Below, one piece after another: positions 42,223 to 54,429 of a DNA stretch of 64,000 nt. How positions within the stretch are numbered: position 1 is the first letter of the stretch; every line of letters starts with the position of its first letter. The position numbers and the translations under genes were made by a program. The notes below the pieces were generated by a model. That model saw only the letters and a program-made list of their open reading frames with translations. It did not search any database and was not told where the DNA came from. Where the stretch lies: the NCBI GenBank assembly GCA_033296885.1, contig MU864019.1:1-64000 (forward strand), read 5' to 3'. This DNA is from Triangularia verruculosa. Lineage: Eukaryota; Ascomycota; Sordariomycetes; Sordariales; Podosporaceae.

Positions 42223-44016
42223 ATGTGTAGAACACGTTACATCCACAGCACGGAGCACGATGTCCGACCATTTATGGCCACGCTCCCGTTCACAAGACTC
42301 GGACAAGGCGATTACACAGCACACAGCCTTGTGATATCGCATCACAAACGCAGTACCAAGAAGCCCTGCCCCTCGGATCCATATCCTGATGAGCATGAGG
42401 CCTTTGCGGAGGGGCACCTGAACAAGCTAAAGTGGAGGCCACAGACGGATGGAAAAATAATAGATCCTCAGGGGGACTATCGGAAAGAATGTGAAATCCA
42501 AAACTTCCCCTTGCTGGACACGCACTTCGGCTTCTACCGTGGATACCGAGGAAGGCGGCTGCACAGCTGCCCGGCCCATGCGTGCTGCCTCTACAAGGTG
42601 ACGCCAATTTTCTGCACCAATTTTCAACAAAGCTCAAAGTGTTTGAGCGCCGGAGCAGTAGAGGATGATTTTGTATGGCCCGACCATGGAATCTCAATGC
42701 GGGAAATGCCAAGCACTCCCCACGGGGGACACCGGAGGGGGGGTCATGTGAAAGGGTTCGTGGAGCAAGAGTACGTTTGGCTGGGGGCTCTCGCCCAAGC
42801 CAACCAAGACCAGTCCGAAGAGCCCCACGAGGGCGGCGCCCGATGGTTTGATATGAGCACTCCGCAAGTCGATGTCGATTACGAGAAGAGGTTTGGGCCA
42901 TCCGTACCTTTCGCACTCGAGGCCGTATATCACAGAGAACTTAAGATGCAGAATTACGAACGGTGGAGGGACGAACACGCAAAGAGGGACGAAAATCGCA
43001 AACCAAAAGAAATCACCTTTCTCAACGACGCGCGCCTACAGCCAGGAAAGGGCGATAAGTTGTCGGCCGTTGGCATGAGATATCGTACCGACGACGTAGC
43101 TTCTATACCCAAAGAGCACCAGCCGCACATTCAGGTGGCGAGGTACGGGCATGATTTATGGTGCCGCAAGGTTGAACTGTGGCATCTTATCACTGTCGAG
43201 ATGTTCGAAAACTTAGCGGCAAACACAAAGATAATACCAAAGCCAAAGCCAAGGCCACGTCGGCGTAGCAGTCTACTGAGTGGCTTGCCTGACAGTGGCC
43301 CACGTGAGACTGACCAGCCTGACATTGGTCAGTGTGGCAGTGTCCACGGCCTACCAAATGCAAATAACAGAACAGGGGTCTTTTACAGAGACGAGGAGAC
43401 GCGCTGGGTTCGGAATGAGGAATATATAAAGAGGCAGGTGGAACGGATGAAAAAGCTGCTCAATCAGATAATCATCAGTTGGAGGAGCTATCTGTACTGG
43501 CTGCGACTGTCGTTGCTCAAAGCTGGGCAAAAGGTTCCCGAGAACGGAGAATCGTTGACTTTTCAGAACGGTTATGTTATCGAAGGCCATATTCTCCGTC
43601 GCTTTTCCTTTGGAGAGGGTGACATTACGCGGCAAGAACATGGCATCTATGAGGCCATAGATAAGGGAGAGATCTTCACACACAACAATGAGACAGCACT
43701 GGCAGAAGTCTGTGAGACCTGGTCAGCCTTTGCCGATGGCGACAGTGATTTCTTGTTCAACAGGTGGACCGACTATATGAGTCGTAGGAACGAGCGAAAA
43801 CCACACATCGTCTTCCGCCAGATGTTCAACGCACCGGACCACTTGAAAGATAACCCAATCTTCTGGTTCGTTCACAGCAGTGATCACCTGGAACAGAGCA
43901 AATACCGAGAGGTAGTGCTCCATCATTACAACCGTACCTTCCCTACCGAGACAATATCTAAAAACAATCGCTTCGGCGCTCTTCGTGCCGAATCATCATC
44001 AGGCAACCTACCTTAA
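42223..44016 (+). CDS. Large single-exon orphan protein
   Basis: A 597-residue frame with one ATG-started exon and no recognisable domain. The start MCRTRYIHSTEHDVRPF and cysteine stretch LHSCPAHACCLYKVTPIFCT (about 108-127) could form a small metal or disulfide centre. The middle is rich in charged and aromatic residues (RYGHDLWCRKVELWHLITVE), with a basic Pro/Arg run (KPKPRPRRRSS, about 340) that looks like a linker or nuclear signal. The C-terminal 200 residues are more regular (QVERMKKLLNQIIISWRSYL, AEVCETWSAFADGDSDF, NAPDHLKDNPIFWFVHSSDH). No signal peptide. A 1.8 kb open frame with normal codon use is unlikely by chance, so I call it a gene but assign no function. The preceding gene is the LPMO, the following one a tRNA. 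Confidence 0.75.
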   Translation: MCRTRYIHSTEHDVRPFMATLPFTRLGQGDYTAHSLVISHHKRSTKKPCPSDPYPDEHEAFAEGHLNKLKWRPQTDGKIIDPQGDYRKECEIQNFPLLDTHFGFYRGYRGRRLHSCPAHACCLYKVTPIFCTNFQQSSKCLSAGAVEDDFVWPDHGISMREMPSTPHGGHRRGGHVKGFVEQEYVWLGALAQANQDQSEEPHEGGARWFDMSTPQVDVDYEKRFGPSVPFALEAVYHRELKMQNYERWRDEHAKRDENRKPKEITFLNDARLQPGKGDKLSAVGMRYRTDDVASIPKEHQPHIQVARYGHDLWCRKVELWHLITVEMFENLAANTKIIPKPKPRPRRRSSLLSGLPDSGPRETDQPDIGQCGSVHGLPNANNRTGVFYRDEETRWVRNEEYIKRQVERMKKLLNQIIISWRSYLYWLRLSLLKAGQKVPENGESLTFQNGYVIEGHILRRFSFGEGDITRQEHGIYEAIDKGEIFTHNNETALAEVCETWSAFADGDSDFLFNRWTDYMSRRNERKPHIVFRQMFNAPDHLKDNPIFWFVHSSDHLEQSKYREVVLHHYNRTFPTETISKNNRFGALRAESSSGNLP

Positions 44017-44106
44017 AGGATATTGTGATCTTCTGGTTCACATACTATAATTTTCTGTTACTACAGCCATATGACAAATGGACAAGGAGATCATTTAAAA
44101 AGGGAT

Positions 44107-44187
44107 CGTCACCTGCAGGATTCGAACCTACGCTCCCGAAGGAACGCCCTTAGCAGGGGCGCGCGTTAACCACTCCGCCAAAGTGAC
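44107..44187 (-). tRNA. tRNA-Ser (GCU)
   Basis: On the minus strand GTCACTT pairs with AGGTGAC (one G-U). The D arm is GGCGGAGTGGTTAA, the anticodon stem-loop CGCCC-CTGCTAA-GGGCG gives anticodon GCU, and a long variable arm (TTCC-TTCG-GGAG) marks a class II tRNA. The T loop is TTCGAAT with stem AGG/CCT. No intron. It reads AGC/AGU serine codons. Confidence 0.95.
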
Positions 44188-44418
44188 TTGTGATGCTCAA
44201 TTTGGCAAACTGCAAGTCCAAGACGCATGACAGACCCCCCCACTTCGACACCGTCCCCAGATCTGAGGGGTCTTCAAGATAAGACTTGCAGCACTCCCCG
44301 AAAGCCATCCGAGATAAGGAGCTGTGGTCTATGCGGTTTCTCTGCCAAACCTTTGGGAAGCCACATTGGTTCTTCTCCTCTCTCGATAAGCTATGTAGCT
44401 AGTTAAAAAGTAGCAATC

Positions 44419-45328
44419 ATGTCAGAAGCAGTGGCAGCTTCACTTGCTTCTCCCGACTGCACTGCCTCTCCTGGCGGGCTAGCAAGAGTCGACGGCCTCG
44501 TTGAACGCCTGGCCTCTGCATTTGATGCGGGCCTGGAATTCTACCAGATCTGGCTACAGAAGCAGCAAGCTGAAAACAGCTACCACCACCACCTCCAACA
44601 CACCCGCTCCCTCGCCGCCCAGCATCGGGCTCGTCCGATCAAATGCGCCGTCAGCACCTCCCTCGAACTGTCCGGCTACAGAATCCAATCCACGTATCAG
44701 ATCGCCTTCACTCTCATCGGGCCAGGCTTTGCAGCCGGTGACGGTCCGTGAACTCGTTTCCTTATCCCTCCTTGAGAGTCCAGCATCACATCAATCTAAC
44801 CTCTCCACGTCTCCCCCCCTTCCACCAGACCAAACCCGCCAAGCCCTCACCACTAATCTCCTCGTCCTCGAATCCAAGATTCAATCACTCTGCCAAACCA
44901 TCATTCACTCCCTCCATTATGAACAACCCCTTCCCCTCCCCTTAAACGAAGTCTACCAGTGCTCCGAGAAAGTCCGTATCCAGTCCGTCGCAGCTTTGTC
45001 TCAACAATACCGCCGAATGGCCTCCGACGGACGGCCCTCTTTGCCGCAAACGCTCCCGGTCCCGCGACCAAAACGAATGTCGGCTTTGCTGGATGAGTTG
45101 GATGAAGCTGACTTGCTGTTCCCCCAACGGCTGCGAAGTGCCTTGACGAGTCTACCTGGGAATGACAATGGCAGTGGCAGTGACAGGACCACAATTGAGA
45201 AGCCGATCGAGGCGGAGAGTGAGGATCCTGTTTTGGCTGAGTTGAGGTCAAACCCGCCTTCGCCACCGCTGACGCCGAAGGCGAGGTCAGAATCGTTTTG
45301 GAGTGCGAGTAGGGTTGATGTGCGATAA
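44419..45328 (+). CDS. Hypothetical helical protein
   Basis: Two exons, 44419-44743 and 44829-45328, over an 85 bp intron (GTCCGT...CAG, phase 1) give 274 residues. The N-terminal half is mostly helical (ARVDGLVERLASAFDAGLEF, LQKQQAENSYHHHLQHTRSL). After a short strand-like segment (IQSTYQIAFTLIGPGF), helices continue across the junction (QALTTNLLVLESKIQSLCQT). The C-terminal 110 residues are Ser/Pro-rich and look disordered, with PRPKRMSALLDELDEADLLF as a possible short interaction motif. No signal peptide or membrane segment. I do not recognise a family. The join is supported by the restored frame and a consensus acceptor, though the donor is GTCCGT rather than GTAAGT. Confidence 0.7.
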
Positions 45329-45809
45329 AGTTGACAAGGTGGGAGACAGAGAAGGGAAGGTCCGTGTTTGGCGTTCGGCGTTAAGGAGTGATTTTGTTTT
45401 TCGGTTGGAATTCGAGGCAGGTACTGGGAATTTGGGGAAAGGGCGCTGGGGCGTGTATTTACTGTCTTTAGTCTCCTTGTTTCCTATCAAAAGGAAATGC
45501 TTGTCTTTATACCATGCAATCGTTGTGATACCTACCTTGCTAAAATGAATCTTCATGTCAAAGTGATATGAAGGCTTACTTTGATCCTTCAATCTGAAAG
45601 CCTAGCGGCTTAATCTTTTATGCAACACCACTGTAAGACCCCGCCAAGCAACGCTCTTTTATGTGATGGGATAGGCACCAGAGTAGGTGGGGCACGTTGG
45701 TGCTTCCCCAACAGGTACACCACACTCAACATCCCACACACCTTGCTGAAGCGGCCCCAAATCACCAGCTCAGCAGTCTTCTACGTATATTTGATACTAT
45801 TGTTTTAAG
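45329..45809. other. Intergenic region
   Basis: About 480 bp between two plus-strand genes; nothing beyond UTR-like sequence seen. Confidence 0.6.
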
Positions 45810-47438
45810 ATGGGCGGTCACTCCTGCTACTGCGCTATTTGCGGAGGCCCATTCGGTGACATTGCATTTAGCCCACCCACCAACCACCCGGATGTCGACC
45901 ACCCGGATGCCCTTTCCGACACATCAGAGGACGTGGACACTGACATCATAACCCATGACGACGTTGCTTGGAGCGGCCCCGAGGACGACGACGATGATGA
46001 TGATGACGACGACGACGATGAAGAGGACACCGCCTCAGATGATACCGACAGTAACTCACCAGGCAGTGAACATGATACCATCGAGCTTTCAGATGAAGAA
46101 TCAGGAGATGAGACTGTCGGGAACAGTGCCCAGCTTGGTGAAGACCCATCCGAGTCCGGGGAGAGCCAGGAAGACCTTGATATCATTCTCGGTGACATGG
46201 CCCCATCTGAGGACTCAGTCGACAGTGCGGACGAGCAGATGCTCCAGGGAAATGGCCTCGACCTTGATGGCTTTGTTTTTGATGAAAACCATTGGGAGGA
46301 CGAACCAGGCAGTGCATACGATCGCAAGATCTTGAAGCCACGTTACGCTCAATGGATCAAGACGTTATATGCCATTGGCTGCAATACAGAAGCGCCGGGG
46401 CCCTCAAAGTGAGCTCCACTTCGGTTGGTGAGTGTTGCATGTTGCTGACACCAGATTGCTAGGTGTTACCTGTCCGGACGAGGTGTGGCCGAATTCTATA
46501 TGGGCACAGCCGACTTCACGCCTGGGCCAATCCGTCTCCGCGATCCAAACTATCCCCGCATCAATGGCCGCCGTCGCCCTTTGCGACACATCCCTACCTT
46601 CACCGACTGGACTTATGAAGCTCCTTGCAAGTGGGTGTATCCCGTTCACATGCCCTGCCTCAAAATCCTTTGCCAAACTCTGACTGGTCGGCCCGATCCC
46701 TACGACAACCCAAAGTTTGACAAAGATGCGCTGTTCTTTGCCTTCAACTCCCTTTCGGACCAGCTAGGGGGTGCTCTGAACATCACGTATTTCCCAGGCC
46801 AGACACGGATCCCTCAGTACTGGGAGTCTGTCCCAGGAAACGAATATATACATGCCAACCCGGTTTCCAACGACAGCCCGTACTCTAAACAAGTCTTCGA
46901 CCTTGCTTCAAACGCTATCAGGGCCTCGCAAAGCCGGGACCCCCAAGCGACTGACATTGCGCACAAGGTCGAATGCGACGTCTTTCAGAAATTACCCTAC
47001 GATCTCGTCTACAACATAACTCGACTGCTGCCTGACAAGGACCTGTTTTCGCTTTGTTCCGCCTCTTACACGGTACACTTGTTCCTTGACAACAATGAGC
47101 AGTTCTGGCGCCTTCGCCTGACCAAGATATCCATGCCGTGGTTCGAAGAGGCCATGGCTGTTCTGGCGGAAGAGAAGCTCCCTCCGAAAGACTGGAAGAG
47201 AGTCATGCGTTCGTTGCAAGAACTTCTCTGTAACCACGGTAAACAAGGCGCTTTGATGGGTGTTTGGAATCGAAGGAGGATCTGGGGTTGTTGTCAGACG
47301 ATTGGGGAGAGGTACTTTGAGAGATCGAAGGAAATCGAGAAAAAGGGGGTCCCAGCACTGGTGGACTGGCTTCAGGAGTTCTGTGCAAGGGAAAGAAACG
47401 GAGGGGTCTATCATGAAGAGGAGGGCCTTTATCTTTAG
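45810..47438 (+). CDS. F-box-like protein with acidic N-terminus
   Basis: Two exons, 45810-46408 and 46463-47438, over a 54 bp GTGAGC...TAG intron give 524 residues. The start MGGHSCYCAICGGPFGDIAF has closely spaced cysteines. It is followed by an Asp/Glu/Ser-rich acidic tract (about 50-160), which includes a run of 12 Asp encoded by a GAC/GAT microsatellite. A conserved-looking middle (KPRYAQWIKTLYAIGCN, then WTYEAPCKWVYPVHMPCLKI) leads to an F-box-like segment (about 390-435): VFQKLPYDLVYNITRLLPDK-DLFSLCSASYTVHLFL, ending NNEQFWRLRL. The F-box class acts as substrate adaptor of SCF ubiquitin ligases; the substrate is unknown. Proteins with this arrangement are common in filamentous fungi. 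Confidence 0.85.
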
Positions 47439-50400
47439 AAGTAGGAAACAGGCCTCAGAGGTACCTAGCGAAAACTTCTTGAGCTACCGGTTAGAAGGCC
47501 TTCCCTTTGGGCAAGAGATGTTTAACGATGGCCAGTCACTGTTGTAAGATGGAAGATTTATAAGAGGTCCTTTAGAATGAATAAAGCGAGGCTTTTGAAG
47601 ATACCTAATAATAGGCCTTGGCGGATAGCAAGTATGGTTTTAAAGATGAGGTTCTGTGTCATCCTGTAAAAACCTGAACAGACTCGTGTTGGCTAAGCGT
47701 CACATAAATTCTTGTATAACCAAGATCGAAACTTCTTTTCGGGGAAACTTACTTGTCTACCTATATTGCTTGTAGGGTGACCTTATGATTCTCATCCTGG
47801 AGGAGGTAGCGAGAGTCCGATATTGCAAGTATACTTCAAAGTTATAGCTAGGGTACCTTACCTTATATATGCGGTATTGCATCCATGAGTCTGTAAATGC
47901 GGTGATTTCTCCTGGCATCCTTCCAGATGTACTCGCGGATAGTATTCATCGGAGGTCTAATGCTACCAGGCCTGTTCGAAGGTATCGCTGAATAAAGGTG
48001 GCCCAAAGATCTCGGAGCTAATCAAAACTAGTAATCATGCCGACGGAAGATGACATACCTGCCTAATTTAGATTGTAAGGCTCACATACTATGGTAAAAC
48101 CATTGGATAATGTATGTTACTTGCTGCATATGATGATTACATTACATATAAGATGTCTGTACTATTCCATTTTTCAAACAGACTCACGAAAAATACCCTA
48201 TGGTGAACATGTAGGTAAGGAATTTATGATAAGAAAAGAAACTTACATCTTGATGTTGATTAGTTAGGTACTTGAAGAAAATGTACGGTAAAGAATATGA
48301 AATTTCTATTACGGGCATTAAGTACCACGTTGGTCAGTATAAGATATCGCGTTCACCGACTTACCTTCAGACTAGGCCAAGCAAAGGTTCGGCACCGAAA
48401 CAAAGACTGGAACAAGACAGCCACAACTTCTAGCACTCACCTGTAAGTACTGTTGGTTAATATGGCATCTGCAACGTCTCGATCTTCATCAGCCTCACAG
48501 CCAGTGTAAAATATAAGAGTGCCTATAGTAGCACCTTAGAAATTAATAGTTTCCTCCCCTGCAAAAAAGTTCAGAAAACTTTCTCTTTAAAGATCCCGGG
48601 TTCTCCTTCTTAGCCTTTCTCTTTAGGAGGCAAGCCAAGTAGTTGACTCGATTAAAAACAGTGACACTTGTCTTCTAGCAGTCCTCAGTCTAAAAGTCTA
48701 GGCAGGCATGCCCCTTCAGCCTAGCCAACTCACAGAGAGCCAGAGTGCCTTTAATTAGAGTGCGGCAACCGCAGCTAGGATGAGTAGCGATACCTTAAGT
48801 ACACATTTTGCCTACCTTATAGAGGAAAAATAGAGAAAAGAAGACCGACGACCTAAGATTTGAATGTTAATAAGAGGAGGAAAAGAGGGGGCCTTACCTA
48901 AAGGGGCCTCAAAGATCTCAGATCGTGGTGTTTTAAAGGTTGTTGTGTAGATAAGGAGGAAACTAACTAGTTAGAAGGGACGGAACGGGATAGTTTTATA
49001 GCTTAGGTACCTAAGCGGTATTAGGGAAACAATGCACTTTATACTTTATATCAATGTATTGTCTGTTTATCCGGGCTCTTCTAACAAAAGGCTGTCTTTG
49101 TTGTGAGCTTGCGCTTCAAAAGAACTCCTATCTTTGTCCAGAGTAAACAAAGCTTTAGGTACCTATCTTTTCTGACACAATCTCCTGCCTGTAACATGAT
49201 ATGGGTGAAAGCTGAAGAGAATGACTACCTACCCTACCTACCCTCACTGCATATTTTCATCCAACATGCTCACAGCCACACCCAGCCCACAAGAATCCGG
49301 CTTAGGCAAGTACCGAAGTGATTTCCTCCTCACTCTTGTAGCACCTTCTCCCCGGCACAATTGGGGACTGTTGAAACCTGAATAGAAGATATAATTGCAT
49401 AGAAGTATTTATCCAACCACCTACTTCCCTACTTCCCTCCCAACCCCCCAACAAACCCTCCCCCTAAACCACCTAGCTATCTAGGCAACGCACAGAAAGA
49501 GGAAACCAAGCGAAACCCCATCCCCAACCACCCAGCCTGCAACAGCAAGCTAATCAAACCGCCCCCAGTAAGGACACCCCCCCACAGCACAGGGGTATTT
49601 ATTCGACACCACCTCCTTCTTCCCATTTACGCCTCGACACTCGACATTCCCTTTTTCCCACCAAAATCAGCAACTCCACTTCCTATCCATCCCCTATATA
49701 CAAGAAAAACTCACCGCAATTCTCAGGGAGGCTCGTAATCCTGTGTCCGCAGCGGTGATGAATGATAATTTTGAGGGTGCACATGCTTCTTTCACTTAAT
49801 AGAGCGAGGACACCGATGGAATACTTTGTATGGTAATGGTGAGTGTTCGACCGTGAGGGCGCCGGGACGGTTGACAGCAGTAAAAGAGGTGTGGGGCACG
49901 AGATTGTTGTAGAGTGATGTCGAGCAAATAACGACTACTTGCTTGTGGACTGAGTACCGTAGGTGGTGTGATAAGTTAATCACCTAGCTGACCCGGCGAG
50001 GATGTGGTGATGTCGAGTTATTTGGAGAGGATATCGGGACGGATCATTAGTGAATGCTGGGAAGGTGCCACCCCTTTTTATCCTTAATCGTGGCTGCCAT
50101 GAATCCCCTCAAGCAATAGCAGGAGATTGGAGCAGTACTGACCTCATTGGATGTCCTGGGATTTGTTTCGTATCTCGCATAACGTATCCCGCATAACGTA
50201 TCCCGCATACCTTACTCTTCAACGCAAAAGCGCGGTGGTTATTACTTGCGAGCTTGTAAGCAGGAAGATAAACCGACCGTAAGGACGCAACCGCCTTTCA
50301 CGCTTCGAATAGTACAAGTTCGTTGGGTGTAGGACCCAATAGATGAGATCAGGTATACACTCAACATCAAAATGCCATCACAATTCGTGCTGTTGATGAT

Positions 50401-51392
50401 TGTGTATGTTAGGCCATGCCTATCGCTCAGCACTTTGTCATCAACGGCCCTCGAGACCACATGTCAGGTCCTATCACACCTACATACTCATACCCCTCAC
50501 ACCTCACGGTCTTCTGGACGAGCCCTTCCATTCCCAGCTCCATGCTATACGGTCTGTGCCATCCATATCGAACGGGTGGGGTTGTTATGGCTCGTCTTGT
50601 ATAGCCATACGCGAGATGCGGAGGTGGGCTGCGGAGTTCAAGAACAAGAGAGTCATGTGTGAACTGGTAGAATTATTCCTTTCAAGGCAGCGCTAATCTG
50701 ACAAAGAGGCAAGAACAAAGTGTAGCGTGACACGGAAGATCCATCACAGGTATACGTCGCCAGCTATGTGTGCGTGTCCCATTATACGAAGCAACACGCG
50801 ATGCTAGGCGGTGATATTGACCAAGAGCGGGGACGACCTCCCAAACATCCCACGGGCCAGCCGTTCATTAGACAGGCCCTGCGGTTCGGCTTGCTCATTC
50901 AAATCAGCCGCCATACCCGCCCACTTGTAGCCCAAGCTCCCTCGAGCTTCTTGACAAACACCATAAAAAACACCCAGTATACCCCCAAGATGATGACGCC
51001 ACCCAAAAAGCGAGCTTAAGAACTGGTCAACTGACGCTTTTTGGACATCCCAATTATCGTTCCAAAGTGATATACCTTCCACCTACCCATTCTATGACCC
51101 TTACCGAATTACCGCCATGCCATGCCCTCATGTCCCAACCACTTGGTCTAAATCCGAAACCCATGAGCCGTCAAATTTCCTTCCTATCGATGTGAGCCCG
51201 TACCTCCTTTGCGCTAGTACTCCCCAATGATGACCTCGATTCATGCTCGGATGTCTCAAAGTCCGAGTCGAGGTAAGGCTCAGTGAGGAATAATAGGACC
51301 TCATCAACGGTTCCGGAACGCCTAGAGATTGTACCGGAATTTGGAGCCCAAACGCCCCGAAAGGCTGACCCAAATATCAAGATAGCACAGCT
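47439..51392. other. 4 kb region without a credible gene
   Basis: The longest gene-free stretch of the window. 47.5-49.3 kb is AT-rich with many TA steps and scattered AGGTA/TACCT words; 49.4-49.7 kb is C-rich; the rest is mixed. Only short ORFs occur (up to 98 codons near 50.4 kb), none with a recognisable domain. A 14 bp triple repeat lies at 50169-50210. It could be decayed repeat DNA or a noncoding-RNA locus. Confidence 0.6.
50169..50210 (+). repeat. 14-bp tandem repeat, three copies
   Basis: Three head-to-tail copies of CGTATCCCGCATAA; the first has one C-to-T change and the last one A-to-C change. Located in the gene-free 47.4-51.4 kb region. Confidence 0.9.
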
Positions 51393-53898
51393 CTACCATG
51401 ATTCCCACTCCTCACGCCTGCTAACAATCGGCACGGCACAAAGGACCGCAGCACGGGATGCTACCCATAACACCGCAAAGTGCAATCCCAAAAGGACCCA
51501 ACTCCTCCACCACCCCGCCAGCCATCGCGAGCGGGTTGTGCCGCCCGCCCACTCGCCGACAGGATGCATGACTCTTGGGCTTCCACTAGGCCCAACCCTG
51601 ATCACCATCGGATTACTTGTGGCATTGTCAACGGAGTTCCCTTCGATCCCAGCACCGACTGCATCCCTTTCACGGCCATAGGAGCCAAGATCGATCAAGT
51701 CTAAAGTTGCCATGGCCAAGAGCAGTCCCATCGTCAACATCGACGAACTGTAAGGCCAGCATACCCAACTCATGCTCATCATCTTGGACGCAAACAACAC
51801 CAACCTCAACAACACCGAGTTCGCGCTCCACCACCTTGACGCTCGGTATCGGACCAAGATAGCCTCATTTCTCATCCTCTCGAGAGTCGTGGTCGGCGGA
51901 GGCATCAAAAGCGGTGTGGTAATATTTGCTGGCGAGTTGAGCTCGGCAGGCACAATGCTCCCATTCCTCCTCAGCCGCTCTGGCGAGTTGGAATTGCTTC
52001 GAGCCAGCGTGAGAGGATTGTGCGACCCCCGATGGCGAGGCGACCTTGGGGATTGCTGATCGAACCGCGTCGTCCGTTTCTGCAAGAGCATGGAAGAGGT
52101 GGTGTGAGACTGCGGCGAATGCCCGTCGACGGAACTGATGAGATCATCTTCATCTGTGAGTGAATTCACCTTAGCTTGTTTCGTAGGTTCTGGCATGGGG
52201 CTGCTTGGAGGCATGGGCGAGTCGAGGCTCTGGATCCTGTGTCCTGCTAAACCGAGCGAAGGATCAGAGTTCCTAGCCCCACGCATACCATTCACTCCAT
52301 CCAAAGGGATCTCGCCCTTCATGGCACCAAGGACTTCATTGGCCGTCGGTCGTTCAAGCGGGTTGACCGCCAAGAGCTTTTGAAGCAATTGATAGAGCTT
52401 GTGTGGCAGATCTGGTCGTTCCCTGCGCTCATCATGGAAGCCCTTCCAGTCGGTGATCTCGGCGCGAAGCTGGTCAATGTCCTCCAGCTCCTCGTTGGCC
52501 GCATTGGCGAAATGGTATGGTAGCCTTCCAAAACACATGAAGTACAGGATCATGCCAAGCGAAAAGATATCGGACTTGGTGGTAAAGTTTCCATATCTGC
52601 CGGTGATGTCTTTCTTCAGAACTTCTGGTGCACAGTAAGAGATGGTACCAGTTGATCCTGTCGACTTGCGAACTGCATTTTCTGGCTGGACCTCGCCAAA
52701 GTCACTGATGAGACAAACTAGATGGGATCCCTCGTGATGCAGCAGACAGTTACTAGGTTTCAGGTCACGGTGAATGTAGTTGGCGGCGTGGAGATAGGCC
52801 AATCCAGATGTGATATCCTTGAAGAGCGAATATATTTCCTCGGGAGGCAGGCGCCGTTGCATCTTGGGTCGTTCTGTCTGACCCTTGGACCGACGGCGCA
52901 TCTGGGCCTTGAGCTGCTCCTTGGTAGCCTCCCTTGGCATGTCGCCAATGACGTAGTGTAGTAAATCACCGCCATTGCAGTATTGTTGTAAAATAAAAGC
53001 GCAGGCCACTACAGGCGCGAACTGGCTGGTTTGATAATCCTCGAGCCAGACGTGTCTGTACGAGACCAGGTTGGGATGTGAGAGTTTCGCAAGGAGCTCG
53101 ACCTCTACCAAGACCTTCTCAAGCCAGGCATGGTCATCTCCCACTGGCACTCTTTTGCAGGCAAACTCTCCCAAGAAGCAGCCGTCGATCTCGTGTCGCA
53201 CGAGCAAGACAACGCCCTTGCCACCTCTGCCAAGCTCGCGCTCCTCGATGAAGAATGTATTGAAGTAGTTGGGACTGAAGGCTTCTCGACGGATACGGCC
53301 ACCACCCTGGTGAGGTGCCGGAGAGCTTCTGACAGACTCGGCATCGTGTATTGCAAATTCGCTCCCATCTTCGTCGGAAACTGAGGCAGGAAATGGTTCC
53401 ACTAGTCGGCGAATCGGACTCGACGGTGGAGGAAGCGGCTGCGTATGGTTCCGGCGATACTGGCCGGCGCGCAGCATGCGGAAGTAATCTGGGCTAACGT
53501 AGGTTTCATGGCTGGTCGAGGGCTCAAAGTGTCTTTCAGGAGATGATGTTCGTAGGCTTTGGTGGCAAGTGGGACATTTTGTCAATTCGAGTCCGCGGAT
53601 CTCGAGACGCTGCGAGGTGTGGTCTCGCACGACGATGGCATCGTGGTGACGCCTGCGCGAGGATGCCTGTCAGTGGAATTCCATATTTCTGGTGTCGCCA
53701 GGAGGAGACACCATTGAAACAACAATAGCGAAAAACATTGAAGCAGCGGGAGAGGCTGTTGTCGTGGGGTGATGGTGTCCATGCATGGACTGCCCAGATA
53801 CTCTGGTGGGGGGCAGTTTGGGGACAGCAAGGGGTGGGAGGCATGACGTACAGAACGACCTCGCGACCTTCGCGTTCGTGGTAGGGAACAAGGGACAT
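51393..53898 (-). CDS. IKS1: Iks1-like serine/threonine protein kinase
   Basis: Two exons, 53852-53898 and 51393-53651 (junction base 53652 included), over a roughly 200 bp intron give 768 residues. The start MSLVPYHEREGREVVLRHHD and a CPTCHQSL segment (about residues 42-50) match the N-terminus of fungal Iks1. The kinase domain (about 150-470) has the glycine loop ELGRGGKGVVLLV, lysine in FACKRVPVG, catalytic HRDLKPSN, DFGEVQ in place of the usual DFGL/DFGF, and SYCAPEVL. A Ser/Pro-rich region follows, then two hydrophobic stretches near the C-terminus (VLLRLVLFASKMMSMSWVCW and WWRSWVLLGLHFAVLWVASR) that could anchor it in a membrane. Yeast Iks1 is a putative kinase of unclear role, named for sensitivity on IRA1 deletion. 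Confidence 0.9.
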
Positions 53899-54429
53899 GG
53901 CTGGCGTACGGAGCAAGGGCAGAGATGATGCAGATATCCTCAGGATATTCTCCTGGGATGAAATAGTCCCATGCTGATCTGGCTATGGTGATGCGCTTGA
54001 GCCCTTCTTTGTCAAAGGCGATGGTGAATGGAATTTCCGATGTTTCCGTTGTTGCGGTGACCAGGGGCGCTGTTTCTTGGTGTCGAGTTCAACGGCGGAG
54101 GCGCTGGTCCGGGGTTTTAGCGCATCGAACCACTGCAGCCGAGTCTTGGCAACAACGGCCGAAGATTAACTCGTCACTGATACGGATACCAGCTCCGGCA
54201 CTCGATCTTGCAATTGCCCAATCGGTATCCTCACTCTTGGCATCCTCACGTACCATTGGATGCCACTCATCTGTTATTCTTCTAAGAATACATATCACGA
54301 TTCAACACGTCGATTCTGTGTTACCCATCTCAATGAATTGTTAGCAGATCCTCATTCCCCCAACGCCGTGCTATTGATGCTATCCACTATGTCGCCGTCA
54401 TCCTTTCCGATCATCTCCATTATCGTCAG
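53899..54429. other. Intergenic region
   Basis: Between the 3' end of the nucleoside permease gene and the Iks1-like start, both minus strand. No coding signal recognised. Confidence 0.55.

Noticed and set aside
45827..46327. Ser-rich 166-codon minus-strand ORF
   Set aside because: Antisense of the acidic Asp/Glu region of the F-box gene, which necessarily reads Ser-rich.
49750..49830. GTGATGA box C-like sequence suggesting a C/D snoRNA
   Set aside because: No CTGA box D at suitable distance and no terminal stem.
50169..50210. Short direct repeats considered as a CRISPR-like array
   Set aside because: Copies are head-to-tail without spacers and the genome is eukaryotic; it is a minisatellite.
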